Shown piece by piece: positions 17,647-25,100 of a DNA stretch of 64,000 bases (positions are counted from its first letter, which is position 1; each line of letters starts with the position of its first letter). A program made the translations under genes and the position numbers. The notes below the pieces were generated by a model. It did no database searches, was not told the origin of the DNA, and was given only the letters and a program-made list of their open reading frames with translations. The stretch is from contig NZ_FNIA01000018.1 of the NCBI RefSeq assembly GCF_900103505.1, positions 1 to 64,000 of the forward strand, read 5' to 3'. The stretch is from Haloarchaeobius iranensis. Its GTDB lineage: Archaea; Halobacteriota; Halobacteria; Halobacteriales; Natrialbaceae.

Positions 17647-17826
17647 ATGCCGCTGGTGCGGTCGGTCCACTTCGCACGGCTGGTGCTGCCGGAGCTACTC
17701 GACGCGGAACGAGTCCAGCCGTACGCGGTCGACCCATCGCGCTTCGAGACGGCGACGGAGGCGTCCGCGGAGACTGGAACAGAAGATGTGCCCGGTGGCT
17801 CCCCTGTCGGTGGGAGTGACGGGTGA
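17647..17826 (+). CDS. Possible small gene or gene fragment, 59 residues
   Basis: I see no known family. The frame from ATG 17647 reads like real haloarchaeal coding sequence (G/C in most third positions, HFARLVLPELLDAERVQPYA), ending in a flexible Gly/Ser/Asp tail. The same frame stays open upstream with coding-like sequence (LPVGWDSVFLGP) but has no start codon. A GTG at 17600 lies in the neighbouring frame and would join it with one added base. It may be a small gene, a fragment, or a frameshifted gene. It lies in the 314 bases between the MgtC promoter and the PadR stop, which hold nothing else. Confidence 0.35.
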   Translation: MPLVRSVHFARLVLPELLDAERVQPYAVDPSRFETATEASAETGTEDVPGGSPVGGSDG

Positions 17827-17853
17827 GTGCCTGGTCACCCGTCGTTGTGCCCG

Positions 17854-18126
17854 TTACTCGACGTACTGCGACTCCCAGTCGTCGCGTGCGCTGATCTCCC
17901 TGCGCCCACGGCGGGTCAACGTGTAGAAGTTGGTCCGGCGGTCCCGTTGTCCCTTCTCCACGAGGCCCTTGTCGACGAGTGTGTCGAGGTTCGGGTAGAG
18001 GCGACCATGGTGGATCTCCTTCTCGTAGTAGTTCTCGAGCTCTTCTTTGATCGCGAGTCCGTGTGGTTCGTCTTTCCCGGCGATTACATACAGTAAATCG
18101 CGCTGGAATCCTGTCAGGTCGTGCAT
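17854..18126 (-). CDS. PadR-like winged-helix regulator
   Basis: This 90-residue regulator has the PadR core: LTGFQRDLLYVIAG (first helix), GLAIKEELENYYEKEIHHGR (DNA-binding helices) and LYPNLDTLVDKGLVEKG, then the wing RRTNFYTLTRRGRREI. It lacks the C-terminal dimerisation coiled coil of larger PadR proteins, as is usual for the short haloarchaeal kind. An A/T-rich stretch at about 18160-18172 is probably its promoter, giving a leader of 15-20 bases. It is divergent from the amphi-Trp gene, with a near-perfect dyad between them. Confidence 0.88.
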   Translation of the reverse strand: MHDLTGFQRDLLYVIAGKDEPHGLAIKEELENYYEKEIHHGRLYPNLDTLVDKGLVEKGQRDRRTNFYTLTRRGRREISARDDWESQYVE

Positions 18127-18229
18127 TGGGGGAACGTCGCTCGCGATTTATTGTCGGTTATTATTAAGTATGTCGGCCTACCCATGCATATTCAATGTCT
18201 GACCGCGGATATTGCCTTATTTATCCTGT

Positions 18230-18247
18230 TTCTTGTAGCTACAGGAA
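18230..18247. promoter_or_regulatory. 18-base dyad between the PadR and amphi-Trp genes
   Basis: TTCTTGTAGCTACAGGAA pairs in eight of nine positions around its centre (core TGTAGCTACA is a perfect 10-base palindrome). The site lies in the 226-base divergent region. It is a candidate operator for the PadR-like protein; binding is inferred from position and symmetry. Confidence 0.4.
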
Positions 18248-18323
18248 CTCACCGATAGTGACTGCTCGCGGCGGAACAGGCAAAAACATACGGAATCTGT
18301 CTATGTCGTCTGAGTTGGGACAC

Positions 18324-18330
18324 TTATAGT
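18324..18330 (+). promoter_or_regulatory. TATA-like element of the amphi-Trp gene
   Basis: TTATAGT is centred 26 bases before ATG 18353, supporting that start and a leaderless message. Confidence 0.65.
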
Positions 18331-18352
18331 CCCTCGGCGCGTACCGGGTGGT

Positions 18353-18643
18353 ATGCCAGAAGAAGTGCTGTTCAAGACTGAGGCGATACGGACCCGAAGC
18401 GACGTCGCAGACTACCTGCGGACCGTCGCCGACAAACTCGACGGCGGCGACTCGCTCACACTGACCGCCGGCAACGACTCGGTCACGCTCGACCCCCCGG
18501 AGCGGGTCGAGTTCGAGGTCAAAGCCGAGCGCGAGACGAGCACGGGGGCAAGCGAGGGCGAACTCAGCATCGAGTTCGAGCTCGAGTGGGACGAACGGCA
18601 GTCCGGCAGCGCCGGCGACACCGGCGACCTCGCTATCGAGTAA
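18353..18643 (+). CDS. amphi-Trp domain protein
   Basis: This 96-residue protein carries the amphi-Trp domain: EEVLFKTEAIRTRSDVADYL, DKLDGGDSLTLTAGNDSVTL and VEFEVKAER, ending in the strand LSIEFELEWDE that gives the domain its alternating aromatic pattern. The biochemical role of the domain is unknown; it occurs widely in haloarchaea as small stand-alone proteins. The C-terminus is a short flexible tail. Its promoter faces a shared region with PadR, so PadR control is plausible but unproven. Confidence 0.85.
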   Translation: MPEEVLFKTEAIRTRSDVADYLRTVADKLDGGDSLTLTAGNDSVTLDPPERVEFEVKAERETSTGASEGELSIEFELEWDERQSGSAGDTGDLAIE

Positions 18644-18724
18644 TCGACGGGGCTGTGGCTCGGCGACGGTCTTTCTCGTCGTTCACGACGGAGGTGCTCC
18701 TCAGCGTTTTGTGTCCGAAACAGG

Positions 18725-18818
18725 AAAGCAGACCACGCGGGAATAGTGGGCCCGCGTGGTCGCTTGCCGCCCTGAATTGGTCCCCGCTGACGCTTCGGCC
18801 CTCCAAGCGAAGCGTCAC
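18725..18818 (-). ncRNA. Candidate small RNA with two perfect hairpins
   Basis: Minus-strand CCTTTAAG (18841-18848) is a TATA-like element centred about 26 bases before 18818, where the first hairpin begins. That hairpin pairs TGACGCTTCG with CGAAGCGTCA (10 of 10 bases, 18788-18817). A second pairs GACCACGCGGG with CCCGCGTGGTC (11 of 11, 18731-18761). A T-rich stretch (TGCTTTCCTGTTTC) follows, as expected for archaeal termination. No coding frame here is convincing. The region sits between the converging stops of the amphi-Trp and TbsP-like genes. The hairpins also fold on the plus strand, so the strand rests on the promoter-like box. Exact ends are estimates. Confidence 0.45.
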
Positions 18819-18949
18819 CTGAAACAATCGGTGCCAGACTCTTAAAGGTACCGCAAACGGCCAGTCTGGTGCCCTCTCGCGGAGGACAGAAACCCCGCCG
18901 ACGGCGTCGGCACTGGTCGGGTCGTGTGACCGAAGAACGAGGGAGGTGC

Positions 18950-19768
18950 TCAGTTGAGGATGGACTGTGCGACCGTCGCGAGCTGGCCGTTGTCGGCGCT
19001 CCGCAGGCGGTCGTCGCCGATCTTCAGGCGGAGGCGCGGACGACCGACGTCGATGGGGACCTTCTCGGTGTCGATGAGGCCCATGTCCTCGAGCTTCGTC
19101 TTCGTGCGGGAGAACGTCGCCTTGCTCGCGATGCCCACGTCCTCGCCCCACTTGCTGATGTCGTACAGGAGCGCCTCGTTCTTCGCGGCCACGAGCAGTG
19201 AAATCGTGACCTCGTCGAGGCCCTCACCGTCACCGCGGGCGGTCTCGAGCGAGTCGAGGATGTTCGTGAAGTCCGCCTCGGCCTCGGGGCTGATGTCGGA
19301 CTCCAGCGACTCGCGGACACGCGAAATCGGCGGGGTTCGGAGCTTGAACGCCGCTGCCTCCTCCCACGCCGCCGTGTAGGCGTCGTAGGCGGTCGAGACG
19401 AACTCGTCGTCCGCTGTCGTCAGCCCACCGACGCGGTTGCCCGCGGTGACGAGCGCGACGACGCTGTCCTCGGTGACCAGCAGCGAGTTCTCCGGGGTCT
19501 CCTCGACCGTCCGGAGCTCGAGCGAGTCGCGGTCGACGAGGTCGGCCGCGTTCGACGCCACGATGAAGTCGTCCATGACGTCCTTCAGGGTGCGTTCGTC
19601 GGCGAGCATGTGCACCGTCGGAAGCTCGCCCTCGAAGCGAGTCGCGACGCGGACGAACTCCTCGATCGCGTCGGCCGACGGGTTCACCACGAACACGTCG
19701 CCCGTGGTATCCTCCAGCACGGTCTGGAGGATATCGTCAATCTGTCTGTCGAGTAAATTCGAACTCAT
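18950..19768 (-). CDS. TbsP-like transcriptional regulator (DUF5821)
   Basis: This 272-residue protein matches, from memory, the haloarchaeal regulator TbsP described as a TrmB-linked regulator of central carbon metabolism. The N-terminal half is a conserved regulatory domain (RQIDDILQTVLEDTTGDVFV, VHMLADERTLKDVMDDF). The C-terminus is a winged-helix-like DNA-binding region (SLLVAAKNEALLYDISKWGE, IASKATFSRTKTKLEDMG, then GRPRLRLKIGDDRL). ATG 19768 gives MSSNLLDRQ; the longer form from 19783 adds only MLCIG. An A/T-rich ATTAAG element lies 30-36 bases upstream. In this window no glycolytic target gene is adjacent. Confidence 0.85.
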   Translation of the reverse strand: MSSNLLDRQIDDILQTVLEDTTGDVFVVNPSADAIEEFVRVATRFEGELPTVHMLADERTLKDVMDDFIVASNAADLVDRDSLELRTVEETPENSLLVTEDSVVALVTAGNRVGGLTTADDEFVSTAYDAYTAAWEEAAAFKLRTPPISRVRESLESDISPEAEADFTNILDSLETARGDGEGLDEVTISLLVAAKNEALLYDISKWGEDVGIASKATFSRTKTKLEDMGLIDTEKVPIDVGRPRLRLKIGDDRLRSADNGQLATVAQSILN

Positions 19769-20076
19769 GCCTATGCACAACAAAACGCCCCCGCGCTACT
19801 TAATTTTATTGGCCATCGTGGCCTCAAATCTTGGCAATCTGCTCTTGATTCCGAGCCAATGTAATCGAGAGGAAGATTGTGAGTTCCTCACGTGGGTTAT
19901 TATAACATATTTCGCCGAAATGCTTTCGTTTCAAAAATCGACGGCTGTGGCCACGGCTTCAGCTTCGAGGGCAGCTATCGTGCTTCGCTTCGCTGGCCGA
20001 ACCGACGATCGATCCGAGCGGAGCCCCGCTCCACAATCTATAAGTCGGGTCGAGAGACAGGATGTGGTACTCTCGC

Positions 20077-20157
20077 ATGCGACGTGGCATCCCCAGCTCC
20101 AACCGGCAACCCACGGTCGGACTCGACGGCGGCAGCAGCCCGTACACGGGCCCCTGA
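20077..20157 (+). CDS. Possible 26-residue microprotein
   Basis: A short frame MRRGIPSSNRQPTVGLDGGS... (26 codons from ATG 20077; 31 from ATG 20062) follows a clear TCTATAAG element at 20037-20044. The box is centred 36 bases before 20077 and 21 before 20062, so neither is an ideal leaderless start. Third positions favour G/C. No family is known to me. The rest of the 19769-20177 gap is A/T-richer up to about 19940 and holds no other gene I can support. Confidence 0.28.
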   Translation: MRRGIPSSNRQPTVGLDGGSSPYTGP

Positions 20158-20177
20158 GTTCGGTCCACTGTGCCGCG

Positions 20178-22238
20178 CTATTCGTTCGATAGCCGAGCGT
20201 AGAGGTCGTCCGACCAGCAGAACTCGCCGTCGTAGATGACCGACGTGTCCGCCCGTTCGAGGAACTCGAGCAGCGACGCCTTCGAGAGCGCGAACTCCGA
20301 CTCGTTCCCGCAGAGGTACGAGTACTCGTTGCCCTCGACGTACGGGTGGTAGTAGCTGCCGGCGTGCTGGAGGGAGAACTGGTCGAACGTGAGGAAGAAC
20401 CGGTCGTCGTCCAGCCGTTCGAGCTCGGCCGTCGTCGGGAGCCGGTTCGTCGTCTGGGTCAGCGTGTAGGTGCCGTCGCCGACCACGGCGTAGTCCTTGC
20501 CCATCATGATCCGTCGACGGGCGATGCGGAGCGCGCGCTCGAAGCTGAACCCGTGGATGAGCAGGCGAGCGAACGCCGACCCGACCTTCACGGCGTGGTC
20601 GTTGAGCACCTGCGTGAACGTGACGCCGCCGGCGACTGCACCCTTCTCGACGAGCTCCATGCCCTCGTGGAACGAGCCACAGGCGTTCAGGAAGAACGTC
20701 CGGGTGCCACACGACGAGAGGCTGCTGGCCGAGAGGTAGCCGTCGGGGCAGCGCAACCCGTCGGTCTCGCAGTGGCCGATGTAGTGGACGAAGTCGTTCT
20801 CGCCCTCGAACACCCGCGCGAGTTCTGCGGTCCCGAGGTGGTCGACGACGTTCACAGACAGCGGCAGGTCGGTCGCGTGCTCCCGGTAGATGCGGCCCAC
20901 GTCGATGTGCTCGTCGTCCATCTTCTCGTCGTTGAGCACCACGGTCACCTCGGCGCTCTCGTGCTGCCGGTCGAGCACCGACAGCCGGTTCCGGTACGCA
21001 GCGGGCGTACATTTGAACACGTCGATGGGGACGCCGTCCGCCAGCCAGCCGTGGACCCGGCCCCCGCGCAGCTCCGGCTTGACGACGTCCACCGAGGCGA
21101 CCTCGCCGGGGCCGGTCGCGCGGTAGAAGTCGTCGAGCGAGCGTTCGACCAGCTCCGAGCCCGCCAGCTCCGACGTCCGCGGCATGTAGATCGCCGCGAG
21201 GTCGTGGAGCAGGAACGGAATGGTCTCGAAGGTCTCCGGGCTCGGCTCGACGTACATCGAGAGGTGCCAGTCCGGCAGCCGGTGTTCGAGCGCGGCGTAG
21301 GGGACGTCGAGGTAGGTCTCCAGCCGGTCCACGGGCGTCCCGTGGTACAGTGCCTCGGCGTCGAGGTCGAGCGCGTCGAGCAGGCTCTCCTCGGCGAGGT
21401 TCGTCCCGTACGGCCCGGCGTTCCGGACCAGGCAGTCGAGGAAGAACGTCTTCCGGAGGAGCCGGGTCGTCCGGCGTTCGAGGTCGGGCAGCGGTCCGAG
21501 GTCGTGGCGGATGCCCGCCCCCGGCGCACAGAGCATCGGGGCCTCGATGTCGGGGACGGTCTCGACGTCGGCCTGCAGATAGTACGCCAGCGGCGCGGTG
21601 ACGTACAGCTCGTCGAACGACGGCGGCACCAGCAGCTCGATGCCGACATCGGGTGTGGCGTTCCTGATTGTCGAGGACACCTCGACGGTGTCACCCGCCT
21701 CGATGAGCGGCGGGTGGCCACGCAGCGTCGGGTAGGTGCGGTCCGGCGCGGTGGTCTTGTGCGAGGCCGGCAGGTGACTGAGCGCGACCGCCAGGCCCTT
21801 CGGCGTCGGTGGGACGGTGATACTACCCGACGGCCGGACGTTCCTGCTCCGGAACCCGAGCGTCACCTCCGTCTCGTCGGCAAAGCTGACGACGACCTCC
21901 TCGAAGTCCGGGGTCTTCGAGATCGCCAGCGGCCCCTCCGCGCGCAGGTAGGTCTTGATGTCCGTATCGAGGTCGACGATGTACTCCCCTGCCGGCAGCT
22001 CGAGGGGGCCGGTGTCGTTCTCAAGCTCGTAGGTGGCGTCGCTCGACTCCGAGGCGACGTACACCACCGAGATGGGAAAGCGGACTTCGTCGGTTCGACA
22101 GGAGAGGGTCGCATCGACCGGTCGTGGGAGGGGGACGCCATCGTCGGCCACGGAGAGGTTCGGCCCTTCGACCGTGAACTCCGAGTTCCCCGGGTCGACC
22201 ACCCGGAGACCGGTGGCCGTCACCTCCCACTCTATCAT
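20178..22238 (-). CDS. Large protein with a C-terminal CHAT-like caspase-fold protease domain
   Basis: The 686-residue protein has no signal peptide or membrane helix. Residues 1-380 are beta-rich and of unknown family (PNLSVADDGVPLPRPVDATL; GFRSRNVRPSGSITV). The C-terminal third has the CHAT/caspase-like layout. A strand ends in FVHYIGHCETDG, with H489 as the likely catalytic His, and the next core strand ends in TFFLNACGSFHEG, with C520 as the likely nucleophile. The helix GAVAGGVTFTQVLND follows. CHAT proteases are peptidases often wired into bacterial defence or cell-death modules. Here no partner (gasdermin, TPR or nucleic-acid sensor gene) is adjacent. A TAACTAATAG element 20-25 bases upstream supports ATG 22238. 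Confidence 0.75.
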   Translation of the reverse strand: MIEWEVTATGLRVVDPGNSEFTVEGPNLSVADDGVPLPRPVDATLSCRTDEVRFPISVVYVASESSDATYELENDTGPLELPAGEYIVDLDTDIKTYLRAEGPLAISKTPDFEEVVVSFADETEVTLGFRSRNVRPSGSITVPPTPKGLAVALSHLPASHKTTAPDRTYPTLRGHPPLIEAGDTVEVSSTIRNATPDVGIELLVPPSFDELYVTAPLAYYLQADVETVPDIEAPMLCAPGAGIRHDLGPLPDLERRTTRLLRKTFFLDCLVRNAGPYGTNLAEESLLDALDLDAEALYHGTPVDRLETYLDVPYAALEHRLPDWHLSMYVEPSPETFETIPFLLHDLAAIYMPRTSELAGSELVERSLDDFYRATGPGEVASVDVVKPELRGGRVHGWLADGVPIDVFKCTPAAYRNRLSVLDRQHESAEVTVVLNDEKMDDEHIDVGRIYREHATDLPLSVNVVDHLGTAELARVFEGENDFVHYIGHCETDGLRCPDGYLSASSLSSCGTRTFFLNACGSFHEGMELVEKGAVAGGVTFTQVLNDHAVKVGSAFARLLIHGFSFERALRIARRRIMMGKDYAVVGDGTYTLTQTTNRLPTTAELERLDDDRFFLTFDQFSLQHAGSYYHPYVEGNEYSYLCGNESEFALSKASLLEFLERADTSVIYDGEFCWSDDLYARLSNE

Positions 22239-22329
22239 TCGCGTTGGTAGATGTAACTAATAGCAGTTAGATGTATCGGGAGACGTACGAGAGTACATAT
22301 TCGGTGGCAGTATCGCCCGGAGACGAGTA

Positions 22330-22337
22330 CACTTATG
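22330..22337 (+). promoter_or_regulatory. TATA-like element of glyA
   Basis: CACTTATG is centred 28 bases before ATG 22362. An ATG at 22335 lies inside this element, which argues against the longer reading. Confidence 0.6.
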
Positions 22338-22361
22338 CCCGAACCGACCGGGTCTTCTCGC

Positions 22362-23609
22362 ATGGACTACGAGCACGTCCGCGAGGTCGACCCGGCGGTC
22401 GCAGACGCCCTCTCTGGCGAGGTCACACGCCAGAACGAGACGCTGGCGATGATCGCGAGCGAGAACCACGTCTCCGAGGCGGTGCTGGAGGCCCAGGGCT
22501 CGGCCCTGACGAACAAGTACGCCGAGGGTTACCCCGGCAAGCGCTACTACGGCGGCTGTCAGTACGCCGACGACGTCGAGAACCTGGCCATCGAGCGCGC
22601 GAAGGAGCTCTGGGGTGCCGAGCACGTCAACGTCCAGCCGCACTCGGGCACGCAGGCGAACCAGGCCGTCTACTTCGCGATGCTCGACCCCGGCGACAAG
22701 ATCCTCTCGATGGAGCTGAGCCACGGCGGCCACCTCAGCCACGGGCACCCCGCGAACTTCACCGGCCAGCTCTACGAGGTCGAGTCGTACGAGGTCGACC
22801 CCGAGACGGGCTACATCGACTACGAGGAGCTCCACGCGATGGCCGAGGAGTTCGAGCCCGACATCGTCGTCTCGGGCTACTCCGCGTACCCGCGCACGGT
22901 GGACTGGGAGCGCATCCAGGCGGCCGCCGACGCGGTCGACGCGCTCCACCTCGCCGACATCGCGCACATCACCGGGCTGGTCGCGGGCGGCGCACACCCC
23001 TCGCCGGTCGGTATCGCGGACTTCGTCACCGGCTCGACGCACAAGACCATCCGCGCCGGCCGCGGCGGCATCGTCATGTGCGACGAGCAGTACGCTGAGG
23101 ACATCGACAAGGCCGTCTTCCCCGGCGGGCAGGGCGGTCCGCTCATGCACAACATCGCGGGCAAGGCCGTCGGCTTCAAGGAAGCACTCGACCCCTCGTT
23201 CGAGGAGTACGCCGCACAGACGGTCCGGAACGCGAAGGCGCTCGCCGACCGGCTCCAGGAGCACGGCTTCAGCCTCGTCTCCGAGGGCACCGACAACCAC
23301 CTCGTGCTCGTCGACCTCCGGCCGTCCCACCCGGACACCACCGGCGGCGACGCCGAGGAGGCCCTGGAGGAGACCGGCATCGTGCTGAACGCGAACACCG
23401 TCCCCGGCGAGACGCGCTCGGCGTTCAATCCGTCGGGCATCCGCATCGGCACACCCGCACTCACGACGCGTGGGTTCGACGAGGAGGACCTCCGGGTCGT
23501 CGCGGACTGCATCAAGCAGGTCGTCGACGCGCCCGAGGACGAGGACGTCAAGGCCGAGGCCGAGGCGACGGTCGCGGAGCTGTGCGACGCGAACCCGCTG
23601 TACGAGTAA
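22362..23609 (+). CDS. glyA: Serine hydroxymethyltransferase
   Basis: This 415-residue PLP enzyme interconverts serine and glycine while moving a one-carbon unit to and from tetrahydrofolate or its archaeal equivalent. Conserved blocks are LAMIASENHVSEAVLEAQGS, TNKYAEGYPGKRYYGGCQ, NVQPHSGTQANQAVYFA, and the cofactor Lys in VTGSTHKTIRAGRGG. The shorter start (MDYEHVREVD) is chosen from promoter spacing and family length. The end of folD, the next enzyme in one-carbon metabolism, is at the right edge of this window, 40 kb away, so the two are not one operon. It is divergent from the CHAT-like gene. Confidence 0.95.
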   Translation: MDYEHVREVDPAVADALSGEVTRQNETLAMIASENHVSEAVLEAQGSALTNKYAEGYPGKRYYGGCQYADDVENLAIERAKELWGAEHVNVQPHSGTQANQAVYFAMLDPGDKILSMELSHGGHLSHGHPANFTGQLYEVESYEVDPETGYIDYEELHAMAEEFEPDIVVSGYSAYPRTVDWERIQAAADAVDALHLADIAHITGLVAGGAHPSPVGIADFVTGSTHKTIRAGRGGIVMCDEQYAEDIDKAVFPGGQGGPLMHNIAGKAVGFKEALDPSFEEYAAQTVRNAKALADRLQEHGFSLVSEGTDNHLVLVDLRPSHPDTTGGDAEEALEETGIVLNANTVPGETRSAFNPSGIRIGTPALTTRGFDEEDLRVVADCIKQVVDAPEDEDVKAEAEATVAELCDANPLYE

Positions 23610-23660
23610 CGAGACGGCCGGGTGAGGTCGACGATCTCCCTGGAAGACAGATACTCCGTT

Positions 23661-23668
23661 CGATATAA
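23661..23668 (+). promoter_or_regulatory. TATA-like element of the frameshifted lipoprotein gene
   Basis: CGATATAA is centred 29 bases before ATG 23694. It marks that ATG as the expected start of the following broken frame. Confidence 0.55.
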
Positions 23669-23693
23669 CTCCCCAGTCGGTGTCGGGCCACAC

Positions 23694-24151
23694 ATGAGGA
23701 TTCGGTCCGCACCGCTCGCTGGCTACTCCTCGTTTGCGTGCTGGTCGTCTCTACTACGGGCTGTCTGACGCAGACCATCGAGCAGCGCCGATGTGGCACA
23801 CGGCAGGTCGGCGGTGACGCCGACATCTTCAGAATAACCGACATGAACGTGTCGGGCGGTGCCATCCAGGCCGCCGTCGACGTCCGGAACGGGACCGACG
23901 ACACGACGCTGGTCCTGCGCTCGAACGGGTCGACTGAGACGAGAGCGACGCCGAACGCCGACGGGAGCTACGAACTCGTCTGGGAGCGGGCGACGCCAGA
24001 CGAGTGGACGGTCACGTTCGAGTTCCACCTCCGGAACGAGGACGGAGACGTGGTCGAGACGGCGCGATACCGGCTCGCCTGCCGACATCGAACCGGAACC
24101 GGGACGGTCCCACCGGCGTCCAGTCGGTCGACAGCAGCCGACCGCCGATAG
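23694..24151 (+). pseudogene. Small lipoprotein gene with a frameshift in its signal peptide
   Basis: The promoter points to ATG 23694, but that frame stops after 24 codons. The lipoprotein signal lies in another frame: ARWLLLVCVLVVSTTGC, then about 120 residues of a beta-rich extracellular domain (GGAIQAAVDVRNGTDDTTLV, WTVTFEFHLRNEDGDVVET). That frame has no start except an internal GTG at 23738. Adding one G to CGGT at 23703-23706 gives a smooth MRIRVRTARWLLL start with the lipobox Cys. The unbroken protein would be an exported lipid-anchored protein of unknown function. It may be a real mutation or a sequence error. Confidence 0.6.
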
Positions 24152-24157
24152 AACAGT

Positions 24158-24670
24158 TCAGCCCTCAGAGAGCTGCACATCGAGTCTATCCTCGAGCTTC
24201 GCGATGAGGCCGCCGCCGATGCCGGCGCGGGCCGCACGACCCTGCTCGACCGCGATGATGTCCGCCTCGTCCGTATCCAGCTCGTCGGCGAGCTCGTCGC
24301 GCTGGAGGCCGGCGTCCTGGCGCGCGTCGGTCAGCGTCTTGCCGTAGTCCTTCACGAGGTAGGGCAGCTGGTCGTCGTCGTAGTTCGTCCCGCCCTCCTC
24401 CCAGTGGGAGGTGTCGCCGTCCCAGTTGGATGTCTTTGCCGTGTTCCGGGCGGCGTTGCGCTTGCGCTCGCCGGAGTCACGACTGCTGCCGTCGCCGCTG
24501 GAACCGCTCGTCGTCTTCTGGGCGTCGTCGTGCGGGGCGCAGTCGGGACAGACCTCCAGTTCCGCTCCGGCGACGTTCGCCATCCGGAGTCGGTCGCTGG
24601 CCGCACCGCAGAGTTCGCAGGTGTCACCGTCGCCGCCACCCGACGAGTCACCCGTCGAGTACTTCGCCAT
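24158..24670 (-). CDS. Archaeal multiprotein bridging factor 1 homologue (aMBF1)
   Basis: The 170-residue protein begins with a zinc ribbon (TCELCGAASDRL and EVCPDCAPHD, two CxxC pairs, about residues 17-45). A long hydrophilic Ser/Gly/Asp linker follows. A Cro/XRE helix-turn-helix ends the protein (VKDYGKTLTDARQDAGLQRD, ELADELDTDEADIIAVEQGR). This is the layout of aMBF1, which associates with the ribosome or transcription machinery; its exact role in archaea is not settled. ATG 24670 (MAKYSTG) is preceded by a TATTCAAA-like element about 27 bases upstream. Confidence 0.88.
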   Translation of the reverse strand: MAKYSTGDSSGGGDGDTCELCGAASDRLRMANVAGAELEVCPDCAPHDDAQKTTSGSSGDGSSRDSGERKRNAARNTAKTSNWDGDTSHWEEGGTNYDDDQLPYLVKDYGKTLTDARQDAGLQRDELADELDTDEADIIAVEQGRAARAGIGGGLIAKLEDRLDVQLSEG

Positions 24671-24776
24671 ACGCACCCCTATCCGGGGCGTACATTTGAA
24701 TACCCCGCTTTGCCGTCTCGTGTCACGCACCCTGCTGGTCGCTACCACGGCCTCCGGCGGCGGGAAAAGGACACGC

Positions 24777-24786
24777 TTTTATTTAT
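24777..24786 (+). promoter_or_regulatory. TATA-like element of tRNA-Leu
   Basis: TTTTATTTAT is centred 41 bases before the mature tRNA, predicting a start near 24808 and a 5' leader of about 15 bases removed by RNase P. Confidence 0.65.
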
Positions 24787-24822
24787 CCCGGTGAAACGCA
24801 GGAATGCAGCAAGACACAGCGA

Positions 24823-24907
24823 GCGTGGGTAGCCAAGCCAGGCCAACGGCGCAGCGTTGAGGGCGCTGTCCTGTAGAGGTCCGCCGGTTCAAATCCGGTC
24901 CCACGCA
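24823..24907 (+). tRNA. tRNA-Leu (anticodon GAG)
   Basis: The acceptor stem pairs GCGTGGG (24823-24829) with CCCACGC (24900-24906), and A24907 is the discriminator. The anticodon stem CAGCG/CGCTG encloses loop TTGAGGG with anticodon GAG at 24859-24861, reading CUC and CUU. The long variable arm (TCCTGTAGAGG region) is the class II form expected of leucine tRNAs. The T arm shows CCGGTTCAAATCCGG. No intron is present and CCA is not encoded. Confidence 0.95.
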
Positions 24908-25100
24908 TCGCACAGGTGGTCACCAACTCGACCACCGACACGATGCGGGTGCTCTCCCTCGTGGACAGCACCCACGCACAATCCTTTCGGCGCAACACAC
25001 GAACAGCAGCGGTGCCGTCGTCTCCGACGCCGGACGCGGCCTCGACGGCCGGCGGGCCGCGCGAACGCCGTACTCCTGCTGATACTTCCGGCTGAGAGTG

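Noticed and set aside
18633-19151. A 172-residue minus-strand frame covering the hairpin region and the TbsP-like 3' end
   Set aside because: Half of it is antisense-style reading through a known gene. The part over 18700-18850 is better explained by two perfect RNA hairpins.
19892-20239. A 115-residue plus-strand frame in the gap before the CHAT-like gene
   Set aside because: It is Arg/Ser-rich with no motif and enters the CHAT-like gene antisense. Only the short frame after the TATA box was kept, with low confidence.
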